Shown here in pieces: positions 8,386-20,141 of a stretch of 64,000 bases of DNA. The stretch comes from Variovorax paradoxus (GTDB taxonomy: Bacteria > Pseudomonadota > Gammaproteobacteria > Burkholderiales > Burkholderiaceae_C), in the NCBI RefSeq assembly GCF_030815975.1, contig NZ_JAUSXL010000002.1, positions 4,080,501 through 4,144,500 of the forward strand. The letters are read 5' to 3'. A program made the position numbers and the translations under genes. Each line of letters begins with the position of its first letter. The stretch's first letter is position 1. The notes under the pieces are model-generated. The model was not told the DNA's origin. It was given only the letters and a program-made list of their open reading frames with translations, and made no database searches.

Positions 8386-9678
8386 ATGAAAACCACCCTC
8401 GAAGCCGCCCAGGCAGGCGACGGCGCGGCGGCCGAAGGCAGCTGGCTGCGCACGCTCAACCCGAACGAGAAACGCACGCTCACCGCTTCCTTCAGCGGCT
8501 ACGCGGTCGATGCCTTCGACTACTACACGCTGCCGCTGGTCACGCCCATCCTGCTGTCGCTGTGGGGCATGAGCAAGACCGAGGTGGGGCTGATCGGCAC
8601 CGCCACGCTGGTGGCTTCGGCCATCGGCGGCTGGGCGGCCGGCATCCTGGCCGACAGGTACGGCCGCGTGCGCATCCTGCAGCTCACCATCCTGGTGTTC
8701 GCGATCTTCACCTTTGCCTGCGGCCTGGCGCAGACGCCCGGGCAGCTGCTGGTCGCCCGCACGCTGCAGGGCCTGGGCTTCGGCGGCGAATGGGCGGTGG
8801 GCTCGGTGCTCATTGCCGAGATGATCCGGCCGGCCTACCGGGGCAAGGCGGTGGGGCTGGTGCAGAGCAGCTGGGCCGTGGGATGGGGCGCGGCGGTGCT
8901 GGTGTCTATGGCGCTGTTCTCGTTCCTGCCACCCGAGTATTCATGGCGCGTGATGTTCATGCTGGGCCTGCTGCCGGCAGTGCTGATCGTCTTCATCCGC
9001 CGCTCCATCCGCGACCCCGAGATCTACGTGCAGAGCCGCGCCGCGGTGGCGCGCGGCGAGCGCAGCGGCAATTTCCTCGCGATCTTCAAGCCCGGCATGC
9101 TGGGCACCACGGTGCTCGCGAGCCTGCTGTTCACCGGCATGCAGGGCGGCTACTACGCGATCGGCGTCTGGCTGCCCACCTTCCTGAAGAACGAACGCCA
9201 TCTCACGGTGCTGGGTTCGGGCGGCTACCAGTTCATGTTCATCATCGGGGCCTTCATCGGCTACCTGTGCGGCGCCTACCTGTCGGACCGCCTCGGCCGG
9301 CGCCGCGCCTTCATCCTGTTTGCCGTGGGCGCCGGATCGCTGGTCTACGCCTACACGCTGCTGCCGATCACCGACGGCCTGATGCTGCTGCTCGGCTTTC
9401 CGCTCGGCTTCTTCATGTCGGGCATCTTCAGCGGCGCGGGCGCCTTCCTGGCCGAGCTTTTTCCCAATGAACTGCGCGGCTCCGGGCAAGGCTTTTGCTA
9501 CAACTTCGGGCGCGGCATCGGCGCCACCTTTCCGGCGCTGGTCGGGGTGCTGAGCGACCGCACGCACCTTCCGCTGGGCACCGCCATCGGCGTGTGCGCC
9601 GCGGTGGCCTACGCCATGGTGGTGATCGTGGCGCTGTGCCTGCCCGAAACGCGCGGACGCGACCTGCGCCAGAACTGA
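8386..9678 (+). CDS. MFS transporter (organic-acid/H+ symporter type)
   Basis: A 430-aa, 12-helix major facilitator protein. After a hydrophilic N-terminus it shows SGYAVDAFDYYTLPLVTPIL and the loop 2-3 signature GILADRYGRVRI. Further blocks are LQGLGFGGEWAVGSVLIAEM and a second-half GAYLSDRLGRRRAF. These features resemble the sialate, aromatic-acid and dicarboxylate symporters. GGAGAC lies 7 bp before the ATG. It is placed between the D-glutamate-cyclase-like gene and the oxoprolinase, so it probably imports their substrate (5-oxoproline, D-glutamate or a hydantoin). The substrate is inference. Confidence 0.92.
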   Translation: MKTTLEAAQAGDGAAAEGSWLRTLNPNEKRTLTASFSGYAVDAFDYYTLPLVTPILLSLWGMSKTEVGLIGTATLVASAIGGWAAGILADRYGRVRILQLTILVFAIFTFACGLAQTPGQLLVARTLQGLGFGGEWAVGSVLIAEMIRPAYRGKAVGLVQSSWAVGWGAAVLVSMALFSFLPPEYSWRVMFMLGLLPAVLIVFIRRSIRDPEIYVQSRAAVARGERSGNFLAIFKPGMLGTTVLASLLFTGMQGGYYAIGVWLPTFLKNERHLTVLGSGGYQFMFIIGAFIGYLCGAYLSDRLGRRRAFILFAVGAGSLVYAYTLLPITDGLMLLLGFPLGFFMSGIFSGAGAFLAELFPNELRGSGQGFCYNFGRGIGATFPALVGVLSDRTHLPLGTAIGVCAAVAYAMVVIVALCLPETRGRDLRQN

Positions 9679-9712
9679 TCCGTATCGCTCTTTTTTCGGA
9701 ACCCTTCTTTTT

Positions 9713-13369
<3,657 letters not shown>

Positions 13370-13396
13370 ACTGTGCGCTCTCCCGGCTGGGGCACG

Positions 13397-13546
13397 CTCC
13401 CGCCGACGGGGTACCTTGCTCCGCGAATGTCCCCCGCCCTTCGGGCTCCTCCTTTATTTCGCTGCGCAAGGCACCCCATCGACGGGAGCGTTATGCGCAG
13501 CGGTCGTTGATCAGCCGTTCACCAGCAGCGTGCACGCGCCCTGGAC
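13397..13546. repeat. Dispersed intergenic repeat, copy A
   Basis: This roughly 150-bp segment fills most of the 213-bp gap between two convergent genes. It closely matches 56445-56590. Shared blocks include cccgccgacggggta, gcgaatgtcccccg, tttatttcgctgcgcaaggc, ccatcgacggga and gcggtcgttgatc. Its centre folds as GCCC-TTC-GGGC (13436-13446). The copy at 56 kb has GGCC-TTC-GGCC instead, a compensatory change that keeps the stem. No coding capacity is convincing. It may act as an extragenic palindromic element or transcription stop between the convergent genes. Confidence 0.8.
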
Positions 13547-13582
13547 AAGAGCGCCAAGAACAACAGCGCCCCAAGGGAAGAA

Positions 13583-15286
13583 CTACATCCCCACGTAATT
13601 CGGCCCGCCGCCCCCTTCAGGCGTGACCCACACGATGTTCTGCGTCGGGTCCTTGATGTCGCAGGTCTTGCAGTGCACGCAGTTCTGCGCATTGATCTGC
13701 AGGCGCTCCTTGCCGGCGTTGGCTTCGTCGGGCACGAACTCGTAGACGCCGGCCGGGCAGTAGCGGCTTTCGGGGCCCGCGAACTTCGACAGGTTGATGT
13801 TCACGGGCACCGACGCATCCTTGAGCGTCAGGTGGGCCGGCTGCTGCTCCTCGTGGTTGGTGTTGCTGATGAACACGCTCGAGAGGCGGTCGAAGGTCAG
13901 CTTGCCGTCCGGCTTCGGGTAGGCGATGGGCTTGCACTCCGCCGCGGGCTTGAGGTACAGGTGGTCGGGCTTGTGGCGGTGCAGGGTCCATGGAATATGG
14001 CCCTTGAGCAGCCACTGCTCGATCCCGTTCATGAAGGTGGCAATGCCCAGCCCCTTCTTGAACCAGGCCTTGAAGTTGCGTGCCTTGTTCAGCTCCGTGT
14101 AGAGCCAGCTCTTCTCGAAGGCGGCCGGGTAGGCCGTGAGCTCGTCGTGCTGGCGGCCGGCCTGCACGGCGTCGAAGGCGGCTTCGGCGGCCAGCATGCC
14201 GGTCTTGATGGCGGCATGGCTGCCCTTGATGCGGCTCACGTTGAGGTACCCGGCCTCGCAGCCGACCAGCGCGCCGCCCGGGAACACCGTCTTGGGCAGC
14301 GACATCAGGCCGCCGGCCGTGATGGCGCGCGCCCCGTAGCCGATGCGCTTGGCGGGCTTGATGCCCTGGGCCTCGTCGCCTTCGAGATACCAGCGGATGT
14401 TGGGGTGCAGCTTCCAGCGCTGCATTTCCTCGAACGGGCTCAGGTACGGGTTGCTGTAGTCCAGGCCGGTGATGAAGCCCATGGTGACCTTGTTGTCCTC
14501 CATGTGATAGAGAAAAGCGCCGCCGTAGGTGTCGCTCTTCATCGGCCAGCCGGCCGTGTGCAGCACGAAGCCGGGCTGATGGCGCTTGGGGTCGATTTCC
14601 CACACTTCCTTCACGCCGAGGCCGTAAGTCTGCGGATCCTTGCCTTCATCGAGCTTGAACTTGGCGATCAGCTGGCGGCCGAGGTGGCCGCGCGCGCCTT
14701 CGGCAAACACCGTGTACTTGCCCAGCAGCTCCATGCCGAGCTGGAAGTTCTCGGTGGGTTCGCCGTCCTTGCCCACGCCCATGTTGCCGGTGGCCACGCC
14801 GCGCACCGAGCCGTTCTCGTTGTAGAGCACCTCGGCCGCCGGAAAGCCCGGGAAGATCTCCACGCCCAGGTTCTCGGCCTGCTGCGCCAGCCACTTGGTG
14901 AAGGCGCCCAGGCTGATGATGTAGTTGCCGTGGTTCTGGAAGCAGGCCGGCAAAAAGGCGTTGGGCGTGCGCAGGCCGGACTTCTCGCCGAGGAACACCA
15001 TGGCGTCGTCGGTCACGGGCTGGTTCAGCGGGGCGCCTTGTTCCTTCCAGTCGGGCAGCAGCTCGTTGAGCGCGCGCGGGTCCATGATGGCGCCCGAGAG
15101 AATGTGCGCACCCGGCTCGGAGCCCTTCTCGAGCACCACCACCGAGATTTCCTTCTCGTGGTGGGCCGCGAGCTGCTTGAGCCGGATGGCGGTCGAGAGG
15201 CCGGCGGGACCGCCGCCGACGACCACCACGTCATATTCCATGGATTCGCGGGGGCCGAACTGGGCGAGGATTTCGTCGTGGGTCAT
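13583..15286 (-). CDS. Electron transfer flavoprotein-ubiquinone oxidoreductase (ETF-QO)
   Basis: ETF-QO is a membrane-associated FAD and 4Fe-4S enzyme that passes electrons from acyl-CoA and other dehydrogenases, through ETF, to ubiquinone. The 567-aa product shows the FAD dinucleotide motif YDVVVVGGGPAGLSTAI near residue 20 and the ETF-QO core blocks. At the C-terminus are the cluster cysteines RYCPAGVYEF and NCVHCKTCDIKDPTQN. The ATG at 15286 gives the usual MT-xEILAQxGPRESMEYD start; an ATG 54 bases upstream is possible. Several acyl-CoA dehydrogenases elsewhere in the window would feed this enzyme. It runs divergently from the SDR gene. Confidence 0.96.
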   Translation of the reverse strand: MTHDEILAQFGPRESMEYDVVVVGGGPAGLSTAIRLKQLAAHHEKEISVVVLEKGSEPGAHILSGAIMDPRALNELLPDWKEQGAPLNQPVTDDAMVFLGEKSGLRTPNAFLPACFQNHGNYIISLGAFTKWLAQQAENLGVEIFPGFPAAEVLYNENGSVRGVATGNMGVGKDGEPTENFQLGMELLGKYTVFAEGARGHLGRQLIAKFKLDEGKDPQTYGLGVKEVWEIDPKRHQPGFVLHTAGWPMKSDTYGGAFLYHMEDNKVTMGFITGLDYSNPYLSPFEEMQRWKLHPNIRWYLEGDEAQGIKPAKRIGYGARAITAGGLMSLPKTVFPGGALVGCEAGYLNVSRIKGSHAAIKTGMLAAEAAFDAVQAGRQHDELTAYPAAFEKSWLYTELNKARNFKAWFKKGLGIATFMNGIEQWLLKGHIPWTLHRHKPDHLYLKPAAECKPIAYPKPDGKLTFDRLSSVFISNTNHEEQQPAHLTLKDASVPVNINLSKFAGPESRYCPAGVYEFVPDEANAGKERLQINAQNCVHCKTCDIKDPTQNIVWVTPEGGGGPNYVGM

Positions 15287-15391
15287 GTGGGTCTCGTCGA
15301 TAATGATTGGAGGCTCGGACGCTTCGAGGGCGCGAAACATTTTATGTGGAGTGCAGGGCGTCGCCCTGGCGACTCAACAGGACCCGTTTTC

Positions 15392-16174
15392 ATGGCTTAC
15401 AGCATCGATCTTTCGGGCCGCGTGGCCTTCGTCACCGGCGCTTCCAGCGGACTGGGTGCGCAGTTTGCCAAGACGCTGGCGCGCGCCGGCGCCGCGGTGG
15501 TGCTTGCGAGCCGCCGGCTCGAGAAATTGAAGGAGCTGCGCGCACGCATCGAGGGCGAGGGCGGCGACGCGCATGCCGTCGAGCTCGACGTCACCGACAT
15601 CGGCAGCATCAGGGCCGCCGTGGCGCGCGCCGAAACCGAGGTGGGCCCGATCGACATCCTGGTCAACAACTCGGGCGTGAGCACAACCCAGCGCCTCTCG
15701 GATGTCACGCCCGACGACTACGACTACATCTTCGACACCAACGTGAAGGGCTCCTTCTTCGTCGCGCAGGAGGTGGGCAAGCGCATGCTGGCGCGCGCCG
15801 ATGGATCGGCGCCGGGCACCTACATCGGCGGGCGCATCATCAACATCGCCTCGGTGGCGGCGCTCAAGGTGCTGCCGCAGATCGGCACCTACTGCATGAG
15901 CAAGGCCGCCGTGGTGCAGATGACCAAGGCCATGGCGCTCGAATGGGGCCGCTTCGGCATCAACGTGAACGCGCTGTGCCCCGGCTACATCACGACCGAG
16001 CTCAACGAGGACCACTGGGTCTCCGAGGGCGGCGCCAAGCTCGTGAACATGCTGCCGCGCAAGCGCGTGGGCAAGCCCGAAGACCTCGACGGCCTGATCG
16101 TGCTGCTGGCCAGCGGCCAGAGCCACTTCGTGAACGGCGCGGTCATTGCGGCCGACGACGGGTTCGCGCTCTGA
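15392..16174 (+). CDS. Short-chain dehydrogenase/reductase (SDR)
   Basis: A classical SDR of 260 aa acting on an unknown alcohol or ketone with NAD(P). It has the cofactor motif VTGASSGLG at residues 14-22, the structural motif VNNSGVS (family NNAG), the Ser of INIASVAAL, and the active-site Tyr and Lys in TYCMSKAA. After the active site comes the usual NVNALCPGYITTELN. AGGA lies nine bases before the ATG. It is 22 bp upstream of a hotdog thioesterase on the same strand, so a role in acyl-CoA or fatty-acid metabolism is plausible. Confidence 0.93.
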   Translation: MAYSIDLSGRVAFVTGASSGLGAQFAKTLARAGAAVVLASRRLEKLKELRARIEGEGGDAHAVELDVTDIGSIRAAVARAETEVGPIDILVNNSGVSTTQRLSDVTPDDYDYIFDTNVKGSFFVAQEVGKRMLARADGSAPGTYIGGRIINIASVAALKVLPQIGTYCMSKAAVVQMTKAMALEWGRFGINVNALCPGYITTELNEDHWVSEGGAKLVNMLPRKRVGKPEDLDGLIVLLASGQSHFVNGAVIAADDGFAL

Positions 16175-16196
16175 TCCTCTCCATCCAGGCCCACCG

Positions 16197-16619
16197 ATGA
16201 GAATCGAGATCCCCGAAAAGAAGAAGCTCGTGTACGAAATGTCGATCCCCATCCGCTGGGGTGACATGGACGCCATGGGCCACCTCAACAACGGCACCTA
16301 CTTCCGCTACCTGGAAACCGCGCGCATCGACTGGATCCGTTCGCTCGGCGTCGCGCCCGAACCGGGCAGCGAGGGCATGGTGATCGTCAATGCCTTCTGC
16401 AATTTCTACCGCCAGATCGAATACCCGGGCGACGTGCTGCTCAAGATGTACGTGAGCGACCCGGCCCGCACCACTTTCGAGAGCTGGGCCACCATGGCGC
16501 GCGCCGAGGCGCCCGAGCTGGTCTGCGCGGCGGGCGGGGCGACCACGATCTGGGTCGATTTTCCGAAGCAGAAGGCGCTGGCGCTGCCCGACTGGCTGCG
16601 CGCAGTAGTGAGCGAGTAG
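16197..16619 (+). CDS. Acyl-CoA thioesterase, 4-hydroxybenzoyl-CoA thioesterase (hotdog) family
   Basis: A 140-aa single-domain hotdog protein predicted to hydrolyse an acyl-CoA thioester in the cytoplasm. The family signature RWGDMDAMGHLNNGTYFRYLE lies at residues about 20-40 and includes the catalytic Asp region and the Gly-His-Asn-Asn turn. The C-terminus ends with a typical sheet strand and LPDWLRA. I chose the ATG at 16197 (MRIEIPEKK), 22 bp after the SDR stop. The two genes probably form a transcription unit. Substrate unknown. Confidence 0.92.
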   Translation: MRIEIPEKKKLVYEMSIPIRWGDMDAMGHLNNGTYFRYLETARIDWIRSLGVAPEPGSEGMVIVNAFCNFYRQIEYPGDVLLKMYVSDPARTTFESWATMARAEAPELVCAAGGATTIWVDFPKQKALALPDWLRAVVSE

Positions 16620-16628
16620 GGCGGGCCG

Positions 16629-17981
16629 CTACGCCGGCCGCAGCACGATGCGCGCCTCGAAGCCGCTGGCGGCGCCCGGCGGTGGCGACGCCAGTTCGAG
16701 CTTTGCGTTGTGCTTCTCGACAATGGTGCTCACGATCGACAGCCCGAGCCCGTACCCCGCGCGATCGGAGCTGTGGCGCACATGGCGCTGCTGCAGCGTG
16801 GCGAGCTGACCGGCGCTGACGCCCGCGCCGAAGTCGCGCACCGCGAGCGTGCAGGGCGCCATCACCTCGATCACCACCCGGCCGCTGCCGCCGTAGCGCA
16901 GCGCGTTTTCCACCAGGTTGCGCAGCGCGATCGCCAGCGCGTCGACATCGCCCGAGGCGAGCGGCGCGGCGTCGTCGGGCACCTTGAGCGCGAGCCGCTC
17001 GCTGATCTGCGGGTCGTTCCAGAAGTCCTGCGCCACGGCGCCGGCCAGCTGCACCAGGTCGACCCGTGCGCGCGCCAGCGATGCGGCCGATTCCGCGCGC
17101 GAGAGCTGCAGCAGCTTCTCGGTGCGATGGCTGAGCATCTGCAGGGCGTCGAGCGCCGCCTGGACGTCGTTGCGCTGCAGATCGTGTTCGAGTGCGGTCT
17201 GCAGGCGCAGCCGGGCGGCAGCCAGCGGTGTTCGCAGCTCATGCGCCGCATTGGCGGCCAGCGCGCGTTCGACGTCGAGCGAGTGCGACAGGCGTTCCAG
17301 CAGGCTGTTGACGTGGTCGCCCACCGAGCGTAGCTCGCGCGGCAGGCCGGGCAGCGTGATGGGGCGCAGGTCGGAGCCGCTGCGCTTCTCGATCTCGCCC
17401 GCGAGCTGCTGCAGCACGCGCAGTTCGTTGCGCGCCACCTTGCGCAGCACCAGCGCCAGCAGCGGCAGCACGGCACCCAGCGGAATGATCAGCCCGAACA
17501 GCGTGCGGTTCAGCGCCGAGCGCCGCTCGTCGAGCGGATCGGCCACCTGGAAGTAAAGGCCCTGCGCGGGATGCCGCACCGTATAGATGCGCCAGGTCTG
17601 GTTGTTGGCGAAGCCGGCGGCCAGCGGAACGTCGAAGGCATCGGTGGGCGCCTCGGCCGAGCGCAGCAGCACGTGCTCGTGGATGTCCACCACCTGGTAC
17701 ATCACCGCGTCCTCGGAGAACAGCTGCTTCGGCGCGATCATCGGCGTGTCCGGCGTGGCGCCCGGATGCTGCAGCTTGCCGAGCTCCTGCAGCGCCATGT
17801 CGAACATGCGGTGCGAGACCTCGACCAGCTCGTTGTCGAAGTTGTGGTTGATCTCGCGGTCCACATACCAGACCACCGCCAGCACGCACAGCATCCACAC
17901 GCCGCCGACCCAGAGGATCAGGGTGCGCGTCAGGCGGCCGGCCAGCGTCTCGGGGCCGTCCGGCGGGCGTGGCGCCTTCAT
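16629..17981 (-). CDS. Two-component sensor histidine kinase (QseC/PmrB type)
   Basis: A 450-aa inner-membrane sensor kinase. Transmembrane segments lie near residues 20-40 (LILWVGGVWMLCVLAVVWYV) and 165-185, enclosing a periplasmic domain of roughly 125 residues. The H box AANAAHELRTPLAAAR carries the phosphoacceptor His; the N box is NLVENALRYG and the G box GYGLGLSIV. The start ATG overlaps the stop of the response-regulator gene (ATGA at 17978-17981), so the two are translationally coupled. The neighbouring eptA and PAP2 genes make a PmrB-like role in envelope stress or lipid A control likely. Confidence 0.94.
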   Translation of the reverse strand: MKAPRPPDGPETLAGRLTRTLILWVGGVWMLCVLAVVWYVDREINHNFDNELVEVSHRMFDMALQELGKLQHPGATPDTPMIAPKQLFSEDAVMYQVVDIHEHVLLRSAEAPTDAFDVPLAAGFANNQTWRIYTVRHPAQGLYFQVADPLDERRSALNRTLFGLIIPLGAVLPLLALVLRKVARNELRVLQQLAGEIEKRSGSDLRPITLPGLPRELRSVGDHVNSLLERLSHSLDVERALAANAAHELRTPLAAARLRLQTALEHDLQRNDVQAALDALQMLSHRTEKLLQLSRAESAASLARARVDLVQLAGAVAQDFWNDPQISERLALKVPDDAAPLASGDVDALAIALRNLVENALRYGGSGRVVIEVMAPCTLAVRDFGAGVSAGQLATLQQRHVRHSSDRAGYGLGLSIVSTIVEKHNAKLELASPPPGAASGFEARIVLRPA

Positions 17982-18652
17982 TCGTCGTCGCCTGCCGAGG
18001 TCGACAGCCGGTAGCCGAGCCCGCGCAGCGTCTGGATGTGGCTCTTGCCCAGCTTGCGCCGCAATCGGCTGATGAACACCTCGAGCGTGTTGCTGTCGGC
18101 CTCGTCGCCGAAGCCGTAGAGCGCGTCGGCCAGGTTCTCGCGGGTGTGGATGCGCTCGGGCCGCGTGGCCATCACGCGCAGCAGCGCCCATTCCTTCTGG
18201 GTGAGGACGACCGGGTTGCCGTCCTTGCGGACCCGGTCGTGTGCCAGGTCGATTTCCAGCGTTCCGAGATGCAGCACCGGCGAGCTGCCGGCGCTGCGCC
18301 GCCGCTCCACCGCGCGCAGCCGCGCCAGCAGCTCGGCCGGGTCGTAGGGCTTGATGAGGTAGTCGTCGGCGCCGGCGTCGAGCCCGCGGATGCGGTCGGT
18401 GACCTGGTCGCGCGCCGTCAGCACGATGACGATGGGCGGCTCGCGCAGCGCGCGCACCTGCGGCAGCAGCGAAAGGCCGTCGCCGTCGCCCAGGTGCAGG
18501 TCGAGCAGCACGGCGGCGTACTGCACCGAAAGCAGGGCGCCGCGGGCCTCGGCGAGGCTGGACGCCACGTCGACCACGAATGCCTTCGCGAGCAGATAGC
18601 TGCAGACGGCGTCTGCCAACGCAGTGTCATCTTCGACGAGCAATATGCGCAC
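17978..18652 (-). CDS. OmpR-family response regulator (QseB/PmrA type)
   Basis: A 224-aa regulator with an N-terminal receiver domain (RILLVEDDTALAD, phosphoacceptor Asp in LLDLHLGDGDG, Lys in YLIKPYDP). The C-terminal winged helix ends TLEVFISRLRRKLG with TLRGLGYRL. I favour the GTG at 18652, which has GGAAAG ten bases upstream; an in-frame TTG at 18670 is the alternative. It heads the regulator-kinase operon and is divergent from the PAP2-eptA genes. The 11-bp-spaced TTCAG boxes in the intervening region are the sort of direct repeat that OmpR-type proteins bind, so it probably controls those genes and itself. Confidence 0.93.
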   Translation of the reverse strand: MRILLVEDDTALADAVCSYLLAKAFVVDVASSLAEARGALLSVQYAAVLLDLHLGDGDGLSLLPQVRALREPPIVIVLTARDQVTDRIRGLDAGADDYLIKPYDPAELLARLRAVERRRSAGSSPVLHLGTLEIDLAHDRVRKDGNPVVLTQKEWALLRVMATRPERIHTRENLADALYGFGDEADSNTLEVFISRLRRKLGKSHIQTLRGLGYRLSTSAGDDE

Positions 18653-18711
18653 GCGATGTGGTCTTTCCAAAAAAACGCAGTCTAGCGCCGACTGTCGCGG
18701 GGCCGGGCGGC

Positions 18712-18765
18712 GTCAGTTCCCGTTCAGGGCCGCTTCAGGCTCGGTTCAGGCCATGAACGTAGGCT
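18712..18765 (+). promoter_or_regulatory. Putative response-regulator boxes and promoter upstream of PAP2 genes
   Basis: Four (G/T)TCAG pentamers start at 18712, 18723, 18734 and 18745, exactly 11 bp apart. The last is followed after 10 bp by TAGGCT (18760-18765), a possible -10 element. The same TTCAG-N6-TTCAG-N10-TAnnnT layout precedes eptA at 20104-20135. OmpR-family regulators typically bind 11-bp direct repeats next to or over the -35. The adjacent response regulator is the natural candidate. Confidence 0.72.
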
Positions 18766-18802
18766 CTAGGGGTTTTCAGGCTTGCTTTGTTTCTTTCCGC
18801 CC

Positions 18803-19528
18803 ATGATGCGTGTCCCGAATCTTCCCAGTCCCTCGAATCTCCGCCTGGGAGGCCTGACCCTCCTTGCATTGGCCCTGTTGCTGGCGTGGGACGCCACGGG
18901 GGGCGATCTCGCGCTGGCACGCCTGTCGGGCACCCCCATGGGTTTTCCGTGGCGCGAGAACGCCTTCCTGGTTCACGTGATGCACGAGGGCGCGAAGGAT
19001 CTGAGCTGGCTGTTCGTGATGGCGCTGTTCGCCGGCATCCGCTGGCCGCTCGGCATCCTGCGGCGGCTGCCCGTCCGTGCGCGGGCGCAGCTGGCATTCA
19101 CCGTGCTGCTCTCGGTCATCGCCATCAGCCTGCTCAAGCATGCGAGCCACACGAGCTGCCCCTGGGACCTTAAGGAGTTCGGCGGCGTGGCAACACACGT
19201 GTCGCATTGGGCGTGGAAGGTCTATGACGGCGGCTCGGGCGGGTGCTTCCCGGCGGGCCATGCCTCCGCGGCATTCGCCTACGCAGGCGGCTATTTCGCG
19301 CTGCGCCGGGTGTCGCCGCGCGCCGCCACCGTCTGGCTCGGCGTGTCCCTGGCCGCGGGGCTGCTGCTGGGCCTGTCGCAGCAATTGCGCGGCGCGCACT
19401 ACATGAGCCATACGCTCTGGACCGCCTGGATCTGCTGGGTGGTGGGCTTTGCCATCGACCTGGCCGCCGCGCCTCGCGCCTCCCGATCGCCTGCAGCCGA
19501 ACCTGCCGTCGTGCATGCAGGCCCTTGA
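18803..19528 (+). CDS. PAP2-family membrane phosphatase
   Basis: An integral-membrane phosphatase of about 241 aa with several hydrophobic helices. The PAP2 active-site blocks appear in order: a diverged first motif around KHASHTSCPWD, the second CFPAGHASAAF (family PSGH) and the third QLRGAHYMSHTLW carrying the catalytic His. Such enzymes remove phosphate from lipids such as undecaprenyl diphosphate or lipid A on the periplasmic side. The start is either ATG at 18803 or 18806; neither has a ribosome site. It overlaps the next PAP2 gene by 14 bp and lies downstream of the putative regulator boxes. Confidence 0.88.
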   Translation: MMRVPNLPSPSNLRLGGLTLLALALLLAWDATGGDLALARLSGTPMGFPWRENAFLVHVMHEGAKDLSWLFVMALFAGIRWPLGILRRLPVRARAQLAFTVLLSVIAISLLKHASHTSCPWDLKEFGGVATHVSHWAWKVYDGGSGGCFPAGHASAAFAYAGGYFALRRVSPRAATVWLGVSLAAGLLLGLSQQLRGAHYMSHTLWTAWICWVVGFAIDLAAAPRASRSPAAEPAVVHAGP

Positions 19529-20084
19529 TGCCGCCCTGTTCGCGCTGATCAACGCCAGTGCCGCGGCGCCGGCGTGGAGCATTCATTTCGCGCGCTTTGC
19601 CTCCGATGTGCTGCCGGTCCTGCTGGCCACCGCGATCATCGGCGCGGCGGCGCTCGACCGGCGCCTGCGCTATGCCTGCTTCACCGCGCTGGTCAGCGTG
19701 CTGGCGGTCTGGATCTTCGTGAACGTGTTCCGCTCGGCCATGCCGTTCCAGCGGCCCGCCTTCTACGGGCTGGGCGTGCAGTGGGCGCCGCAGGGCGCAC
19801 GGCCGGGTTTCCCGAGCCTGCATGCCGCGTGCACCTTCGCGGCGGCGTTTTCGCTCTGGTGCCTCCCATGGCGCGCGCCGATGTTCGCGGCGCTGGCGGT
19901 GGCCGCGGTGGTCGGATGGAGCCGCGTGTTCCTCGGGCTGCACTTTCCGCTCGACGTGGCTGCCGGGGTGGTGCTTGCCGCCCTGGTGTCGATCGTGGTG
20001 GAGCGCGGCGTCAGCCGGCCGCTGAACCTGGCGCTCAGGGCCTTCATGCGGCCCCGGCTCAGGGCGAGAAGGGCGCGAACCTGA
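19515..20084 (+). CDS. PAP2-family phosphatase, BcrC-like (undecaprenyl-diphosphatase type)
   Basis: A 189-aa multi-span membrane protein with a complete PAP2 triad: FRSAMPFQRP near residue 75, FPSLHAACTFA near 103, and GWSRVFLGLHFPLDV near 137. It resembles BcrC/YbjG-type undecaprenyl-diphosphate phosphatases, which recycle the lipid carrier and can give bacitracin resistance. The start MQALDAALF lies inside the end of the upstream PAP2 gene, so translation is probably coupled. Together with eptA downstream it forms an envelope-modification unit. Lipid A 1-phosphatase activity is an alternative. Confidence 0.9.
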   Translation: MQALDAALFALINASAAAPAWSIHFARFASDVLPVLLATAIIGAAALDRRLRYACFTALVSVLAVWIFVNVFRSAMPFQRPAFYGLGVQWAPQGARPGFPSLHAACTFAAAFSLWCLPWRAPMFAALAVAAVVGWSRVFLGLHFPLDVAAGVVLAALVSIVVERGVSRPLNLALRAFMRPRLRARRART

Positions 20085-20135
20085 ACACCGGCTGAACGCG
20101 CAATTCAGGCTGCCTTCAGTTGCGCTTCCTACAGT
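20081..20135 (+). promoter_or_regulatory. Putative response-regulator boxes and promoter of eptA
   Basis: Two TTCAG pentamers (20104, 20115) lie 11 bp apart. After 10 bp comes TACAGT (20130-20135), a reasonable -10. Upstream, two inverted copies (CTGAA at 20081 and 20092) are also exactly 11 bp apart. Layout and spacing match the boxes at 18734-18765. With this -10, transcription would start at about the A of the eptA ATG (20142), which has no ribosome site, so the mRNA may be leaderless. Confidence 0.72.
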
Positions 20136-20141
20136 CGGTCC

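Noticed and set aside
13397..13546. Short reading frames in the repeat giving similar peptides at 13.4 and 56.5 kb
   Set aside because: The similarity reflects the DNA repeat. Frames are in different lengths and orientations without start signals, and stem compensation favours structure over coding.
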